Under the pieces are notes generated by a model, which was not told where the DNA came from, searched no databases, and worked only from the letters and a program-made list of their open reading frames with translations. Position numbers and translations under genes: made by a program. From NCBI GenBank assembly GCA_946902875.1, contig OX336343.1:20073596-20137595 (forward strand): a stretch of DNA of 64,000 nt. Reading direction: 5' to 3'. Every line of letters begins with the position of its first letter. Within the stretch, counting starts at the first letter, position 1. Of this stretch, positions 29,598-40,415 are shown in pieces. The DNA is from Nematopogon swammerdamellus. Taxonomy: Eukaryota; Arthropoda; Insecta; Lepidoptera; Adelidae.

Positions 29598-30218
29598 GTG
29601 GACAAAGATACATACAAACATACATACATCTATAAAGGGAAGGCCAAGCTGGCTTCTAAAAAGCTGGGCGTACTCAATAAGGTGCGACGGTACTTCACGC
29701 CGGACCAAAGGCTGCTTCTGTATAAATCGCAGATCAGGTCCTGCCTGGAGTACTGCTCGCACCTGTGGGATGGCTCTGCCAAATACCAGCTTGCGCCTCT
29801 GGACTCAATCCAGCGTCGAGCCGTGCGACTAGTGGGTGACCCCGAAGTGTCCTGCGATCTAGAACCACTGCAACACCGTAGGGATGTCGGCTCCCTAAGT
29901 GTGTTCTATCGCTTATTCCATGGGGAGTGCTCGGAGGAGCTGTTTAATGCGATCCCGCCGTCCCCTTTCCACCTTCGCACCACGCGCACTGGGCAGGGAT
30001 TGCATCCCTACACGCTGGACTTACCGCGGATGCGTACCAATCGATTCTGCAGATCTTTCCTCTACAGAACCGGTAAACTCTGGAACGCTCTCCCTGCCCA
30101 TATATTTCCCCCCAAGTACAGTCTCGGGTCCTTCAAGAGGGCCGTGAATGGGCACCTGTCAGGCCGGCATGACATTCGCAACCCCCGCATACGACCGAAT
30201 GTCCATGGGCGTCGCTAG
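29598..30218 (+). CDS. LINE-A (CR1/Jockey-like) ORF2 C-terminal part, open
   Basis: The frame is open for 206 codons, but the first ~13 come from flanking sequence; LINE homology starts about 29636 (KAKLASKKLGVLNKVRRYFT). It carries the C-terminal signature of CR1/Jockey-type ORF2: LLYKSQIRSCLEYCSHLWDG, PLDSIQRRAVRLVGDP, GSLSVFYRLFHGECSEELF, FYRTGKLWNALPAHIFP. The reverse transcriptase palm (YADD) and the endonuclease are absent because the copy is 5'-truncated, so no activity is expected. It is followed by a short UTR (TGGGTGGCTCGGCGCCATAT, GTCGCGCTGTCAATAAAA) to about 30280. It gave the reference for the fragments at 11034, 11296, 14846, 20196 and 52658-57292. The open frame suggests a young copy. 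Confidence 0.75.
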   Translation: MDKDTYKHTYIYKGKAKLASKKLGVLNKVRRYFTPDQRLLLYKSQIRSCLEYCSHLWDGSAKYQLAPLDSIQRRAVRLVGDPEVSCDLEPLQHRRDVGSLSVFYRLFHGECSEELFNAIPPSPFHLRTTRTGQGLHPYTLDLPRMRTNRFCRSFLYRTGKLWNALPAHIFPPKYSLGSFKRAVNGHLSGRHDIRNPRIRPNVHGRR

Positions 30219-30393
30219 ACACCTTATGGGTGGCTCGGCGCCATATGTCGCGCTGTCAATAAAAAAAAATAAAAAAAAATTTTATATTTGTTTGGTTTGG
30301 AAGCCCTAATAGATTATCATAATATGTGAATATATTGTAGTTCCAATAATATTACATAACATACGTAAGTGTCGAATTGATAACCTCCTTTTT

Positions 30394-30438
30394 TTAGGGT
30401 TCCGTATCCTGTACGGGACTCTATTACCAAGCCTACGC

Positions 30439-30498
<60 letters not shown>

Positions 30499-30838
30499 CG
30501 AGGGCTGTATCTCTTGAACCGCAATAGGTAGCCCGTTGAAATTTTCACAGAATATGTGTTATTATTATGGCCGATATAACAACAAATAATAAAAATCATA
30601 AAAAGTAAAAATTCACGGGGGTTGCCAAGTCAATGGGGTTGCCACAGAAGAAACCAAAAAGTGTATGCGCGCGCGCCATCTACCGAATACATTATGATGC
30701 ATTTTAACTAATGATGACATCTAATATGAAGCATTTCATAACACGCCATCTAGATGGCGTGAGTGGTGCTAGCCATGAAATGGCGATACGGAACCCTCGG
30801 TGCGCGAGTTCGACTCGTACTTGGCCGTTTTTTTTTTT
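30394..30838 (+). repeat. GGGTTCCGTA/(CTGT)n dispersed repeat, full length
   Basis: It runs from TTTTTAGGGTTCCGTATCC to TCGACTCGTACTTGGCCG plus a T run. (CTGT)n extends over 30440-30478, followed by (CCGT)n. GCGCGCGCG at 30668-30676, AGATGGCGTGAGTGG and a 3' palindrome GCGCGAGTTCGACTCG complete the layout. It is non-coding. Confidence 0.7.
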
Positions 30839-30839
30839 A

Positions 30840-31415
30840 AGTCGGTTAAAAATGCCCGCTGTGTGATCTCAATACTGGAAGCTATTCCAATGTACATTTT
30901 AGTAAAAAGTTCTGCACTACCTATTAAAATGATTTCGAGAGCAAACAGGGAAAGGCATTAGTCGCCGATTTTTACGGTTTTTTTTGCAGCGTTTCTGAAG
31001 CCACTTTGAACAGCTTTAATTAAGCTTTAGACGTAGCACTTTTGAATCACATATTCGAGCGGATAAAATGAGAAATCCAGTGAAAACTCAGTGAACATTT
31101 TGCGAGTTTAGGCGCCGCCCCTTGTTTGCGCGAGGGAGGAGAGCCTGCATAATTAGGTGTGTCGCGTTTTCGTTGCTTTTATTTGCCAATCCCATTAGGG
31201 CGTATTTACATTTTGATATAATTTTGTTTCAGCTTAAAATTACACATGGCTGGCTCGACGTGACTTTCTGATTTAAAAACATTGTACCTTATGCGGGTAA
31301 TTGCGCTGTTGCGTGCATTCGACTTGCCTCGATTTTCATAGTTCATAGCCGACCGCGAAGAGAATTGAAAATGTTTCATACCTCTTAGATTTCGGGTTAT
31401 AAAAATCGCGTAACA
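30840..31415. other. No recognised feature
   Basis: No gene is supported. A poly-A/T-rich patch lies at 31420-31470 next to the following repeat. Confidence 0.3.
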
Positions 31416-31417
31416 AA

Positions 31418-31517
31418 CATAAAAAAAAAAAAAATAAATAAAATAAAAAAAAAAATTAAAAAAAAAAAAACATACAGACGAATTGAGAACCTCCTCCTTT
31501 TTTTGGAAGTCGGTTAA
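31418..31517 (-). repeat. Fragment of the TTCTCAATTCG inverted-end element
   Basis: After a long A-rich run, ACGAATTGAGAACCTCCTCC and TTTTTTGGAAGTCGGTTAAA are the reversed start of the 47214-47605 element. Confidence 0.55.
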
Positions 31518-31689
31518 AAACTGACTATAGGGTGACATACTCTACTGACATACTCCTACGTGATATTCAAGAAGCGTAACGAATGCATAAGTATGGTTAA
31601 ATTATGACACAATAGATGGCGCTAACGGCCGGTGCGGTGGGATGATAATTCCGTTTGTTTTGACAGCTGACACAAAGCTTGAGCATCTT

Positions 31690-32385
31690 GTACTGCGAAC
31701 CGTTTTCAAATTTGGAATTTCCTTCATCGTATTATTGCTGTCGCTGTGGGACGCGCCACGTGAAAAGTACAACTGCAGCTAAGAAGCAAACTGCCTACAA
31801 ACATCAAAATATTTGTGAATCATCAATTCATCATTCAGGCGAAGTCTTTTTTCATGTCTTTATTCTTCCTATATATATTTTTTGCTATGAACAACAGATG
31901 ACAGCACAGACGTATCGTTGGGTCATTGAGCCTGTTTTATCTGTACTACTATGGCCGCTGCTTTGACGAACTTGCTTCCCATATCCCTCCTCCTCCTGTT
32001 CGCCTTCGCCAAACCCACCATACTCTCGCGGAACACCTTTTGTAGTCGACAGAGAAGTTCTTCGAACTGCACGATTTTCTAAATCGTTCTTCCGCTGCAC
32101 TGAAAAGATGTGGAACGGGCTCCCAGGAAATATCTTTCCCACTCCTACAATCCACGGATCTTCAAACCGCGGGTTAATAGCCTTTCCCCAGCGACATTAG
32201 TCCACTTCCAAGCCGGACTGGCACCTCCTCGGCGGTGAAATTGGCTGCGCCTGAGTGTTCGACCTCGGGCAGAGCCATCCAGTTCGGAAGTAATAAAAAA
32301 ATCATTTAAAATGAAATAACGAAAAACGGACAACATAGGGACATAGATAACGATAATATCTTTTACATACAAATTTTTAAAAATG
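31690..32385 (+). repeat. Dispersed repeat R8, copy 2, split by a LINE fragment
   Basis: The left part 31690-31884 and the right part 32305-32385 (ATGAAATAACGAAAAACGGA, CAACATAGGGACATAGATAA) match 18385-18760 continuously. Sequence between them is a LINE fragment absent from copy 1. Confidence 0.6.
31885..32304 (+). pseudogene. LINE ORF2 C-terminal fragment inserted in R8
   Basis: Frames read GSLSLFYLYYYGRCFDELAS, HIPPPPVRLRQTHHTLAEHL, then after a frameshift RTARFSKSFFRCTEKMWNGL + PGNIFPT. These are standard CR1/Jockey-like C-terminal blocks, separate from LINE-A. The copy ends in a tail with AAGTAATAAAAAAATC and has multiple stops. Only the last ~130 codons are present. Confidence 0.65.
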
Positions 32386-32504
32386 GTAGTGCAAGATTTA
32401 CGGGTTGGAAAGAGACTTCCCCTGGTCTGGTGTATAGAAAAGTGGACTTCCGGGTTCTCTTAAGTACTTCTCTCAATACTTAGACGCATTTAGCCAGATA
32501 CTCA

Positions 32505-32668
32505 AACGGCCCAATACGTACATGTACAATACGCGATTGACGAACACTGAAATACGCACATGGCCAGATACGCGATTTACCAAAACTGATATACGCACAT
32601 GGCCAGATTCCAGATACGTGATTTACCAAAACTGAAATATGCATATGGCCAGATACGCAATCAAACTT
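32505..32668 (+). repeat. Minisatellite (ACTGAAATACGCACATGGCC unit), left block
   Basis: Four imperfect ~40 bp units run AGATACGCGATTTACCAAAA + CTGAAATACGCACATGGCC. The same units resume at 33993-34090 after the LINE fragment, so one array has been split. Confidence 0.8.
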
Positions 32669-32791
32669 TATTGAATTAAACATACAGAAAATACATAAAC
32701 TATAACTACCTATCAAATTAAATAGACAAATATAACTAATAAAAAAAAAAAAAAAAAACCTATAACTAAAAAACCACTAAAAACTAAAAAC

Positions 32792-33992
32792 TTATAAATT
32801 ATATATTTCCTCAAGGGGCGTCGTCCCCGGGATGGTTCCCAGGATGGCGGCCGCGTTGCCCCTCTGTATCCCCAGACTAACTCGTTGCCGGAGATACGAG
32901 AGGCAACACGGGTTTCCAGTTGCGGTCACCATCCTGGAACCCACCTCAAGGACGAAGGCCTTGGCCTCCTCCGACCACGTACCAAATGTCTCGACGGCGA
33001 AGGCCACGAACCAGTAGTTGCACCTAATATCTTCGTATTTTTTGTGCTTCCTACTGGCCGCGGCTTCCGCCGCCGCACCCGCACGCGAGCAGGACAGCTT
33101 TATGTTGCTCGCACAGACGGTGTCCACACACGTTGCGTCCCACACCACAGCGCGACCGTGCTTCCACGGCAGAATCGTCATTCCGTCGGGCCTTTTTCCG
33201 TCGTCTCTACACAGGCCCGGCGGCTCCAGTAGGCATGGCACGTCAACAGAAGTTAATGCTCTTTTCAGTAAGTCGTTAAGCATGTGATGTCTTGGGAATC
33301 TGCCCGAGTTTTTGTTACAGCTTAATCCGTGGTGACCCTGGGTGTCACATTGGTGTTGTTCGTAAATGTTGCAGCCCAGACTGAGCGCCATTCCTATTCT
33401 GAGAGAGTCCGGGTCCAGAAGCGTACCGATTGTATGGGAGGGAAGAGCATGCAACCAGGCCCCCGACTCTCTCTGAGTGGCGGCGCTCAGACGAGCAACC
33501 GTTTTCGGTGAATTATCTTTATTTTTTAAATCTTGAAATATTTTTTTACATAAAGGATTGTCCCAGTTTTTTTGTATACCTTGATTGTCTGGTAAAGATT
33601 CAGTGGGACAATTTTTTTTCCAGTTATCAAGAGCGGCTTCTTCAAACTTGTTTACAGTGTTATTAGATAATTTCTCCAGTACTTGAACAGTTATTTTGGA
33701 GACACTGTGGATTGATGACAGGTAGGCTGGTATGGTAAGGTCAGATGCTTTTCTAATGCCAAGTCCGCTATTGATGACTGGCAAGGAAGCCTGTGTCCAT
33801 TGTAATTCATTCAGTTCTGTGTTGATAATTGATTGCAATGTATTCCGGATGGCTGCGTCGAAAATATGTAGGATGTGGCATTCAAACAAGGGGGTTGATC
33901 TAAACAGGTAAATTAATTTGGGGATGGCGAAACAGTTTTTAAGGAGGTGAAATGCGATATGTGGTTGAATTGACTTTAGTTTATCTGAATTG
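32792..33992 (-). CDS. LINE ORF2 C-terminal part with zinc-knuckle and PD-(D/E)xK-like motif (~400 aa)
   Basis: This is an open frame on the minus strand ending at the stop at 32792; it formally continues upstream to 34213 through the minisatellite, but homology starts near 33992. Blocks: LLKNCFAIPKLIYLFRSTPL; QWTQASLPVINSGLGIRKAS; ESGAWLHALPSHTIGTLLD; a CDTQGHHGLSC knuckle; GRFPRHHMLNDLLKRAL; LEPPGLCRDDGKRPDGMTIL followed by VVWDATCVDT; AVETFGTW; LRQRVSLGIQRGNAAAILGT. The C..HH..C then RPD-(x)~13-WD layout resembles the C-terminal zinc knuckle plus restriction-like endonuclease of R2-type LINEs, but close family membership is uncertain. The reverse transcriptase core is missing. The 3' side ends at CAATAAAG near 32671-32680, where the minisatellite resumes. 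Confidence 0.65.
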
Positions 33993-34092
33993 CAAACGAA
34001 ATTGACCAAAACTGAAATACGCACATGGCCAGATACGCAATTTACCAAAACTAAAATACGCACATGGCCAGATACGCGATTTACCAAAAATT
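33993..34092 (+). repeat. Minisatellite, right block
   Basis: About 2.5 units of ACCAAAACTGAAATACGCAC + ATGGCCAGATACGC continue the array begun at 32505. Its reverse complement supplies the first ~80 codons of the open frame called at 32792. Confidence 0.8.
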
Positions 34093-34499
34093 TAACCATA
34101 TGGTCAGAAAACCTGCGTCCGCAAGGAGGGTTGGCGCACACTAAAGAAATAAAAAACAACAAAGTTTTACAGCGCCTGCGTGTTAAATCTATTTGAAGCT
34201 TAATTTTAAGCAATACACATAATAATATTATATCTTCTATAAATGTTTACTTTAAAATAACGAAGCTACAAAGAAAATCATAATCAGGTTCAGTACTGCG
34301 GCGTTAATTTCAGTAAATAATATCTCTGTTGCTGCGACCATCGCCTCGCGGTTTCGTCTGCATGTGACATAATTAAAATGTTTGCAATAGAGAACACTTA
34401 TATCAAAGCTTTCATGAAGATATTTCAGGGGAATCGTGAACGGTAGAAAACCTAGGCAGTCGGTGTATACGATAATCTCATCATTTGGGGTTTTTAACG

Positions 34500-34680
34500 C
34501 GCGCCGCAATAGGAGGGTTTTATAAGTTTGACGTCTCCGTCTGTCTATGTGTCCGTGTGTCTGCCTGTGTGTCTGTATGTGTGTTTGTCTGTGGCATCGT
34601 AGCTCCCAAACGGATGAGCCGATTTGGATGCGTTTTTTTTTTATTAGAAAGCTGGTTTAATCGGGATGGTTCTTAGCTAT
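34500..34680 (+). repeat. GT/CT-rich tract within a dispersed tail (CCCAAACGGATGAGCCGATT)
   Basis: TGTGTCTG-type repeats at 34540-34595 precede GGCATCGTAGCTCCCAAACG and GATGAGCCGATTTGGATGCG. The ending resembles LINE or Helitron tails with a 'cursor to target' phrase common in Lepidoptera. Only one copy is here. Confidence 0.4.
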
Positions 34681-34844
34681 GTTCGATCCGACTCCACGCA
34701 CTATAGAAACGTGAAAGTGAAGTGAAACGTGAAACGTTACAACACTAATTTATACTATATATTATAATTACTATAAGAGCTAACTATAAGGAAGGAAGAG
34801 TTACTATAAGGAAGGAAGAGTTACTATAAGGGATAAGGACAAGA

Positions 34845-35000
34845 TGTCGCGCTAAAGGGCGAAAGGCTAGCCACCTCTCACCTTGGCGCGGTCCTTCCAC
34901 CTTGTCATGCAGCAGGTGGGTATTCGTGCCTCACTTGCTGCTTGATAGTTATCTTGTCCGTATACTGTGCTAAACGTGGTGGTCGGTGGTTGTGCTTTAA
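34845..35000 (+). repeat. Dispersed repeat, copy 2 (partner 330-475)
   Basis: TCTCACCTTGGCGCGGTCCT, ACCTTGTCATGCAGCAGGTG and ACTGTGCTAAACGTGGTG match, inverted, the copy at the window start. It is preceded by a ~23 bp unit (GGAAGGAAGAGTTACTATAA) in tandem at 34789-34832. Confidence 0.55.
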
Positions 35001-35016
35001 TTTACCAGACTACTTA

Positions 35017-35345
35017 TGTGAGTGAAAGTTGGGTATGGCAGGCGAAGCATGAGAGCAGGATAAATGATGTCGAAATGCGCGCGTCGAGAGGAGTATTTGT
35101 GGAATAGGAGGAGTATGTGTGTCTGTAGAATGGATACTAATGAAATAAATCTATGGAGCGAATGTTAGTGGAAGAGTCGGGAAGGGTCGCCCTAGACGCA
35201 CGTACCTGGACCAGATCGGGCATGTGCTCGAAAAGGGTCAGGTGCGTAGTACCCGTAACCGACGAGCATGTATGAAGAACATTATGAGAGTGGAAGAGAC
35301 GGCAAAAGTGTGTCAGGATCGTGGCGCGTGGGGGTTGGGTTGTTT
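35017..35345 (+). pseudogene. LINE ORF2 C-terminal fragment ([12 protein letters not shown] type)
   Basis: Frames read ESWVWQAKHESRINDVEMRA, then after a deletion [38 protein letters not shown] and CQDRGAWG. I recognise this as a common insect LINE ORF2 terminus (HESRINxVEMR..GRPRxxYxDQIxxxL). The piece between is deleted and frames shift. A second scrap of the same terminus is at 38319-38413. Confidence 0.7.
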
Positions 35346-35436
35346 GCGTGGGTTGGGTCCGTTGTCTTTGCCTGCCCCACTGGGAGGCAGGCAGGCGTGA
35401 CGTTAAGTATGTGTATGTATGTAGGTATGAACTTAT

Positions 35437-35485
35437 AGCACAACACCGATTACTCTGCTTACCCTGATTGTCGGGATACAAAAGC
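35437..35485 (+). repeat. CCGATTACTCTGCTTACC repeat copy
   Basis: AGCACAACACCGATTACTCT and GCTTACCCTGATTGTCGGGA match the copy at 248-302. It is followed by a (TATG)n run. Confidence 0.55.
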
Positions 35486-35489
35486 GTGA

Positions 35490-36384
35490 GTTATGTATGT
35501 ATGTATGTACTATAAGAGCATGCTCTATGAGAATAAAAGTATTGACTTTGACTTAACAAGACTTCTTATTCTCTGACAACTTATATATAAGAAAATGTAT
35601 AATATGTTTCTTTTGATTCTGGTGCCCACGCACCAAGGGTATCGACGACGAACACAACGAAAACGCAGGCACCGGCAACGCAGCCGCACTTTGCGAAATT
35701 ACGTATTCGATGTACAATTGGACTGGTTGTGAATTGACCCTCAGTTCCCAAACGGACACAGCGCAGTACTCAGCCGAAGGATTAAGTCCCGCTGGTCGTC
35801 GTTCTGGCGGCAGCAGCGTAGCGATGGGATTTCGACCCGAATGCGTTCTTCATTTTGCGTCGTTTGCACTCGAGGCGAGTGACAAAAAACGCGCAGTTGC
35901 AGCCAGCTTCCACGTCTTTGGGGATTTGTGAGGCTGAACGCTCGGGTTAAATAATTTTGGGGATTTTGAATTTCGAATACTGGAAAAGTGGAAGTGGCAC
36001 CGCATTCTGAATCAGCTATTCATATCATAATAATAGTTGCCACTCACATAACGCTTCACGGCCGAATCAACAAAAGATATTGATGTGAGTGATTATTTCA
36101 AAAGATTTAAACAAAAGATTTGGGAGATTATTTCTCTCAAAAATTTCAAAGCTATCCGCGTGCTTGTTGTATCGTAAGGGAGTTTCGTCGAGGGCTTGGA
36201 GTCTTTCAGTCGCATTCATTGTGGCCGCAGTGGGCTGGAGTACCAATTATGCCGCAACGAGTATTCGTTAAAATTCGTCGTTAGCTCCCGGATGTCATTA
36301 TTGCAAGAGGCTCCTATCTCAACGCTGATTTTATTCTAGGAAACTCTTTTCGAATGCTGCTTTGTATACACAGAAGTAGGTACT
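35490..36384. other. No recognised feature
   Basis: Open frames of 60-73 codons lack support. I see nothing else. Confidence 0.3.
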
Positions 36385-36757
36385 GGTTATTCGTCACATT
36401 TTAGGGATTTTCAATATATTTATTTCATTGGCATCACTAAATTTCATATGGCAAGGAGATTATAGTAGGTAGGTCGAATACTTCACGAGTAAAATTTAAA
36501 TTTCCTTTCCAACCTACCTCCATATCATTTTTCATTCGCATTCGTTCTCCCTGACTTTCAACAACCAACCGGTGACAAAAAGAAAGTTCATCATCTTTAT
36601 CGGAGCAAGAACATTAAAAGGACATTCCATTCAAGAAAGGGTCGACCCTGGATACCACCGAAAACCGTAAGCAGGAAATACCGACGGAATCACGCCTATG
36701 GAACTAAGGTCAGAAATCCACACATCCTACAGTCCACTTTCAGCCTTCCAAATCACC
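36385..36757 (-). mobile_element. MITE R9, copy 2, with 7 bp target duplication
   Basis: The ends GGTTATTCGTCACATTTTAG and CAGCCTTCCAAATCACC are the reversed boundaries of copy 1 (21896-22269). AGGTACT (36378-36384) and AGGTACC (36758-36764) flank it. It is about 373 bp and non-coding. Confidence 0.8.
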
Positions 36758-36923
36758 AGGTACCATTCGTCGAGTATTTAGGAGAAACTTTGTTATGTAT
36801 GAGATCAAATGTGATTTTACAAATTAACTTAATATCTAAAAACCTCACAGGTAAGACTCGTCATCCAAAGGGACTTATGGTGATACTGATAACAATATAG
36901 ATTAATTAGTTTTAATTTAATGT

Positions 36924-37110
36924 AAGACGAGACGCAAGTTAACTTTCTTAACAAAATCGTCTTTCGGCATTGATGTTTTTACCCCCCTAAACCTTATCGG
37001 TTTTTTTGTTGTTGTAATAAGGACAGTCGAATCTACGTTCCTGTCTTTTTATTTTTCGAATATCTAAAGTGATTAAAGCTTAATGAACTTCGTGACATCA
37101 AAAAATAAAA
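36924..37110 (+). mobile_element. TTAA-type MITE, truncated copy 3
   Basis: AAGACGAGACGCAAGTTAAC, CAAAATCGTCTTTCGGCATT and GTCGAATCTACGTTCCTGTC match the left half of 13155-13568. The right TIR is missing. Confidence 0.7.
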
Positions 37111-37770
37111 TGCTCATGTTTAGTTTAGTTTTTAATAAAATTACTGCCCTTACAAAACCGTCATTTAATTTAATTTCATTTCAATCTAGTTAAAAGCCTT
37201 TCATTCAAAAAAATCCTACCCCTATTGAGAATCCATCAGTTACTGCAAAAAAGTTCAGTTTCCATTTAAGTCTCGTCGAAAGGTTTCTTCGCATTTCAGT
37301 ATCAATACGTGTGTATAGAAACGACCGCAGACTAAATCAGCTTCCGATTTTGCTCCTTAGAATCGCGGAGGCTGCTATCTCACGAAGGAAATGAAACGAA
37401 TGAGAGGGTTCGATTCAGCCATCTCCACTGTATTGATTAGATACGTTTTACTTTTAAGGTATGAATCAGACCGTGCGCGCTGGGAAGGAATCAGGCTTTT
37501 TTTTCTGCACGTTACCGAAAGCACTGGTGTGGCACCTATGTAGTACCGACAGGAACGAGGTGTCAGGCATGTCGTTCCACAAAATTACGAAAATACTTCA
37601 TCCGTCGTCGATAAATATTAATCTTCTACATCGTGCTATCGTCAATAGTAGTGTAGAAATATCGTGATAATTTTTTTTTTACTTTTTCACATGAAATGGT
37701 CGATAATGATTATCGACCGTATGCTCTACAAATTGGCTTAATTTTATTCTGATATTTTTTTTATTTAGAA
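37110..37770. other. No recognised feature
   Basis: No gene or repeat boundary is supported. Confidence 0.3.
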
Positions 37771-37785
37771 TCATCATCATCATCA

Positions 37786-37950
37786 TCAGCCTGTATCGGT
37801 CCACTGCTGGACATAGGCCTCTCCCAAGGCACGCCACCACACGCGGTCTTCCGCTCTTCTCATCCATCCACTCCCGGCTACCTTTTTTAGGTCATCTGTC
37901 CACCTAGCCGGGGGGCGTCCCACGCTACGTTTGCTTGTACGTGGCCTCCA
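37786..37950 (-). pseudogene. RTE-like LINE ORF2 C-terminus with (TGA)n tail
   Basis: The minus strand reads WRPRTSKRSVGRPPARWTDD, LKKVAGSGWMRRAEDRVWWR and ALGEAYVQQWTDTG-stop, followed by a (TGATGA)n tail at 37771-37788. This is a widespread lepidopteran LINE terminus; short-repeat tails fit RTE-clade elements. It is 5'-truncated, and the 54-codon remnant is uninterrupted. Confidence 0.75.
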
Positions 37951-38009
37951 TTCGAATTATTTAGAATAATTCTAAGTAAATACATACATACTTACATACA
38001 TAAATACCA

Positions 38010-38045
38010 TCACGCTTTATCCCGACAATCGGGGCAAGCAGAGAT
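38010..38045 (-). repeat. CCGATTACTCTGCTTACC repeat, fragment
   Basis: ATCCCGACAATCGGGGCAAG matches part of the 248-302 copy. A (TACA)n run precedes it. Confidence 0.4.
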
Positions 38046-38318
38046 AGATAAAGATACTTTATTGCTTCAAAAATATTTGCACGATATATTTTAATTTTCA
38101 TGAGGAGTGAAGGCGGACTAAAGGCGATACCGGACAGTGTGAATCGACACTAACTTGACCACAGCAACGTCCGATGGGGCTATGTGTATGTGTCTGTGTG
38201 TGTGTGTGCCCAGTGCCTGTGTGATTCCTCTAGCTCTTTAGATAGGTAATTGATCTAGATATACTTTTATTGATTTGTGATAGAAATACTTACTAGATTG
38301 AAGATGGTGGTCAGATGT

Positions 38319-38413
38319 GAGTGGAAAAGGCGGCAGACATGTGTCAGGATCGCGGCACGTGGAGATCCGTTGTCTCTGCCTACCCCACCGGGAAACAGAC
38401 ACGACGTTATGTA
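38319..38413 (+). pseudogene. LINE ORF2 terminus ([12 protein letters not shown] type), last 31 codons
   Basis: VEKAADMCQDRGTWRSVVSA + YPTGKQTRRYV-stop is the end of the same ORF2 family as 35017-35345, which stops before this part. Here it is in frame to a stop. Confidence 0.65.
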
Positions 38414-38888
38414 AAAAAAATACTTTTAGAAAGTAACTAACTATGAAAAGTCTGCATTCAGAAAGAAAAAATAGCATGCTAATTTTCTTAATTTAAAGAT
38501 CTAGTTCAAAAGGGTTCAATATTGTGTCTATTACTCTATTACATTGTTAGTGCTGAATTAAGTAACTAAAGTACAAGAAAATAATGAATTTCATATTTTA
38601 TACAAAAGGGACTTACCTTAAATTACAATTTGGTTAATAGATAAAAGGGTTGCTAAAAATAAATATTAATAATTTTGTGTCAGCCCTGTGACATATTAAT
38701 TGACTAATGAAAGTTGAACACAACAAATTTTTTTTTGACTCTACATTTGCGTGCATACCAAGCTCCGTGGCACGGATTCCATCTAAAACTGTAGGTTGAC
38801 TGAAAGAAATTGCCTTAAGCAATAACTGCGCCCTTGCCAGACATTAACGGGCATTATTATCATCATCAATCATCAATCAATCAATCAT

Positions 38889-39215
38889 CAATACTAATAA
38901 TAAATCTGTAAGGGATGGTCATGGAGTAAGTTGCTTTGTTTTTTGAGATATTGGGTTTGTAGACTCTGTGTATGATACTAAAACTAAATTTACGATTTTT
39001 AGAAATCATTTCTGTATGTATGTATGTTCCACCATAACTCTTTAACCGATCATCTGAATTCGATGAAATTTCGTACAAGTACATTTACCTACACGGGACA
39101 CAGGATAGGCTAAATAAAATTCACTTCCGGTTACGCTAAGATGTGGCTCCCATACAAATCGATATGTTCCGGCGGCGCGGAGGAGTTGCGGCGAGCGGGA
39201 AGCGAGCGAAATGAA
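38889..39215 (+). mobile_element. Helitron 5' part, copy 2
   Basis: TCAATACTAATAATAAATCT, GTAAGGGATGGTCATGGAGT and CCATAACTCTTTAACCGATC follow the complete element at 24504-24897. It departs near 39165 into GC-rich GGCGGCGCGGAGGAGTTGCG and lacks the CTAG end. A (ATCA)n run precedes it. Confidence 0.65.
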
Positions 39216-39589
39216 TAGCCGCAATATCAAAGATTACTAAATTACTGTTGCAATATGATAGAATGGACCTCTGTTCCTCTTTCACGCAAAAACTACTGAA
39301 CAGATTTTGATGAGCCTTTACAGTACATCAAAATAACATATAGGCTAGGCTCAAAATAACATATAGACTAACATATACATCAAAATAACAATAGTTATAT
39401 TGATAAATGTCAAGTAAGTCGGAAAAAAAGTCGCTTCTTTAAAAATTTAAAGTAGATAAACTTTGGCTTTTGCACTAAGTAATTTGGACAAATAGTTTAA
39501 AAGTTACAACGATGAGAATGTCTTGATATTATCATGGCGTCCTGCGGTGCGGCGCACAGTAGGGGCGGGGCTGGGGGCAGCGGGGCGAG

Positions 39590-39797
39590 GCGAATATGTA
39601 TGTATGAATTTCCTCCATAAAATTTAAGCCGAACATCTAAATTCGATTAAAATTAGTACACGCACATTTAGCTATACGAGAGACAGAATAGGCTAAATAA
39701 AATTCAGTTCCGGTACGCTAATACGTGGAATATTTACTTAGTTATGTATCTAAAGTATTTGATTTATTTTAACTGAAGTTTCTTATTTTAATACCGA
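39590..39797 (+). repeat. Helitron-related fragment
   Basis: CCATAAAATTTAAGCCGAAC, AAATTCGATTAAAATTAGTA, ACACGCACATTTAGCTATAC and GACAGAATAGGCTAAATAAA repeat the middle part of 24504-24897. Confidence 0.5.
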
Positions 39798-40415
39798 TAG
39801 CTTTTTCCCGCGGATTCGCTCGCGTGAAATTCGTATTTCAAAAGAAGAAAGTAAGTAACTTAGGCCGGGGCCGGAGGGTGAACTGGATTCAGATAAACAA
39901 TAAAAACTCTCATAGAAAGTAAGTAACATACTAAATCAAATCAAAATCAAATCAAATCAAATCGTTTATTTTTTTCAGGCACTTGTCCCATCGCACACAC
40001 AACAAATTCAAATACAGCATTACCATAAACCTTCTCGAAGAAAGTAAGTAACTGAGAGCGAAGCCAAAGGCCGAGCTGCGTTCAGGAAGACTAAACCTTC
40101 TCGATGAAAGTAAGTAACCGAGGGCGAGGCCGAAGGCCGAGCTGCGTTCAGGAAGACGATAACCTTTTCGAAGAAAGTAAGTAACAGTGGGCGAGGCCGA
40201 AGGCCGAGCTGCGTTCAGGAAGACCATAAACCTTCTCGAAGAAAGTAAGTAACTAAGGTCGAGGCCGAAGGCCGAGCTGCGTTCAGGAAGACTATGAACC
40301 TTCTTGATGAAAGTAAATAACTTAGGGCGAGGCCGAAGGCCTAGCTGCGTTCAGGAAGACGATAACCTTTTCGAAGAAAGTAAGTAACAGAGGGCGAGGC
40401 CGAAGGCCACCGAGC
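39798..40415 (-). repeat. Left outer arm: Helitron-type end plus ~64 bp minisatellite A
   Basis: The outer end TTTCCCGCGGATTCGCTCGC + GTGAAATTC is a reversed Helitron 3' end. Inside are six units of GAAAGTAAGTAAC..GGGCGAGGCCGAAGGCCGA + GCTGCGTTCAGGAAGAC. A separate short insertion (39928-40027, with a (AATCA)n run) interrupts it. Units from 40028 inward match, in mirrored order and with the same private variants, the right arm at 45780-46050. Confidence 0.8.

Noticed and set aside
32885..33287. Plus-strand frames opposite the LINE ORF2 fragment
   Set aside because: They are antisense shadows of a well-supported coding sequence on the minus strand.
39952..40227. 91-codon minus-strand frame with SSRRFxLPERSSAFG repeats
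   Set aside because: It is minisatellite A translated; useful only as evidence that the arms match, not as a gene.
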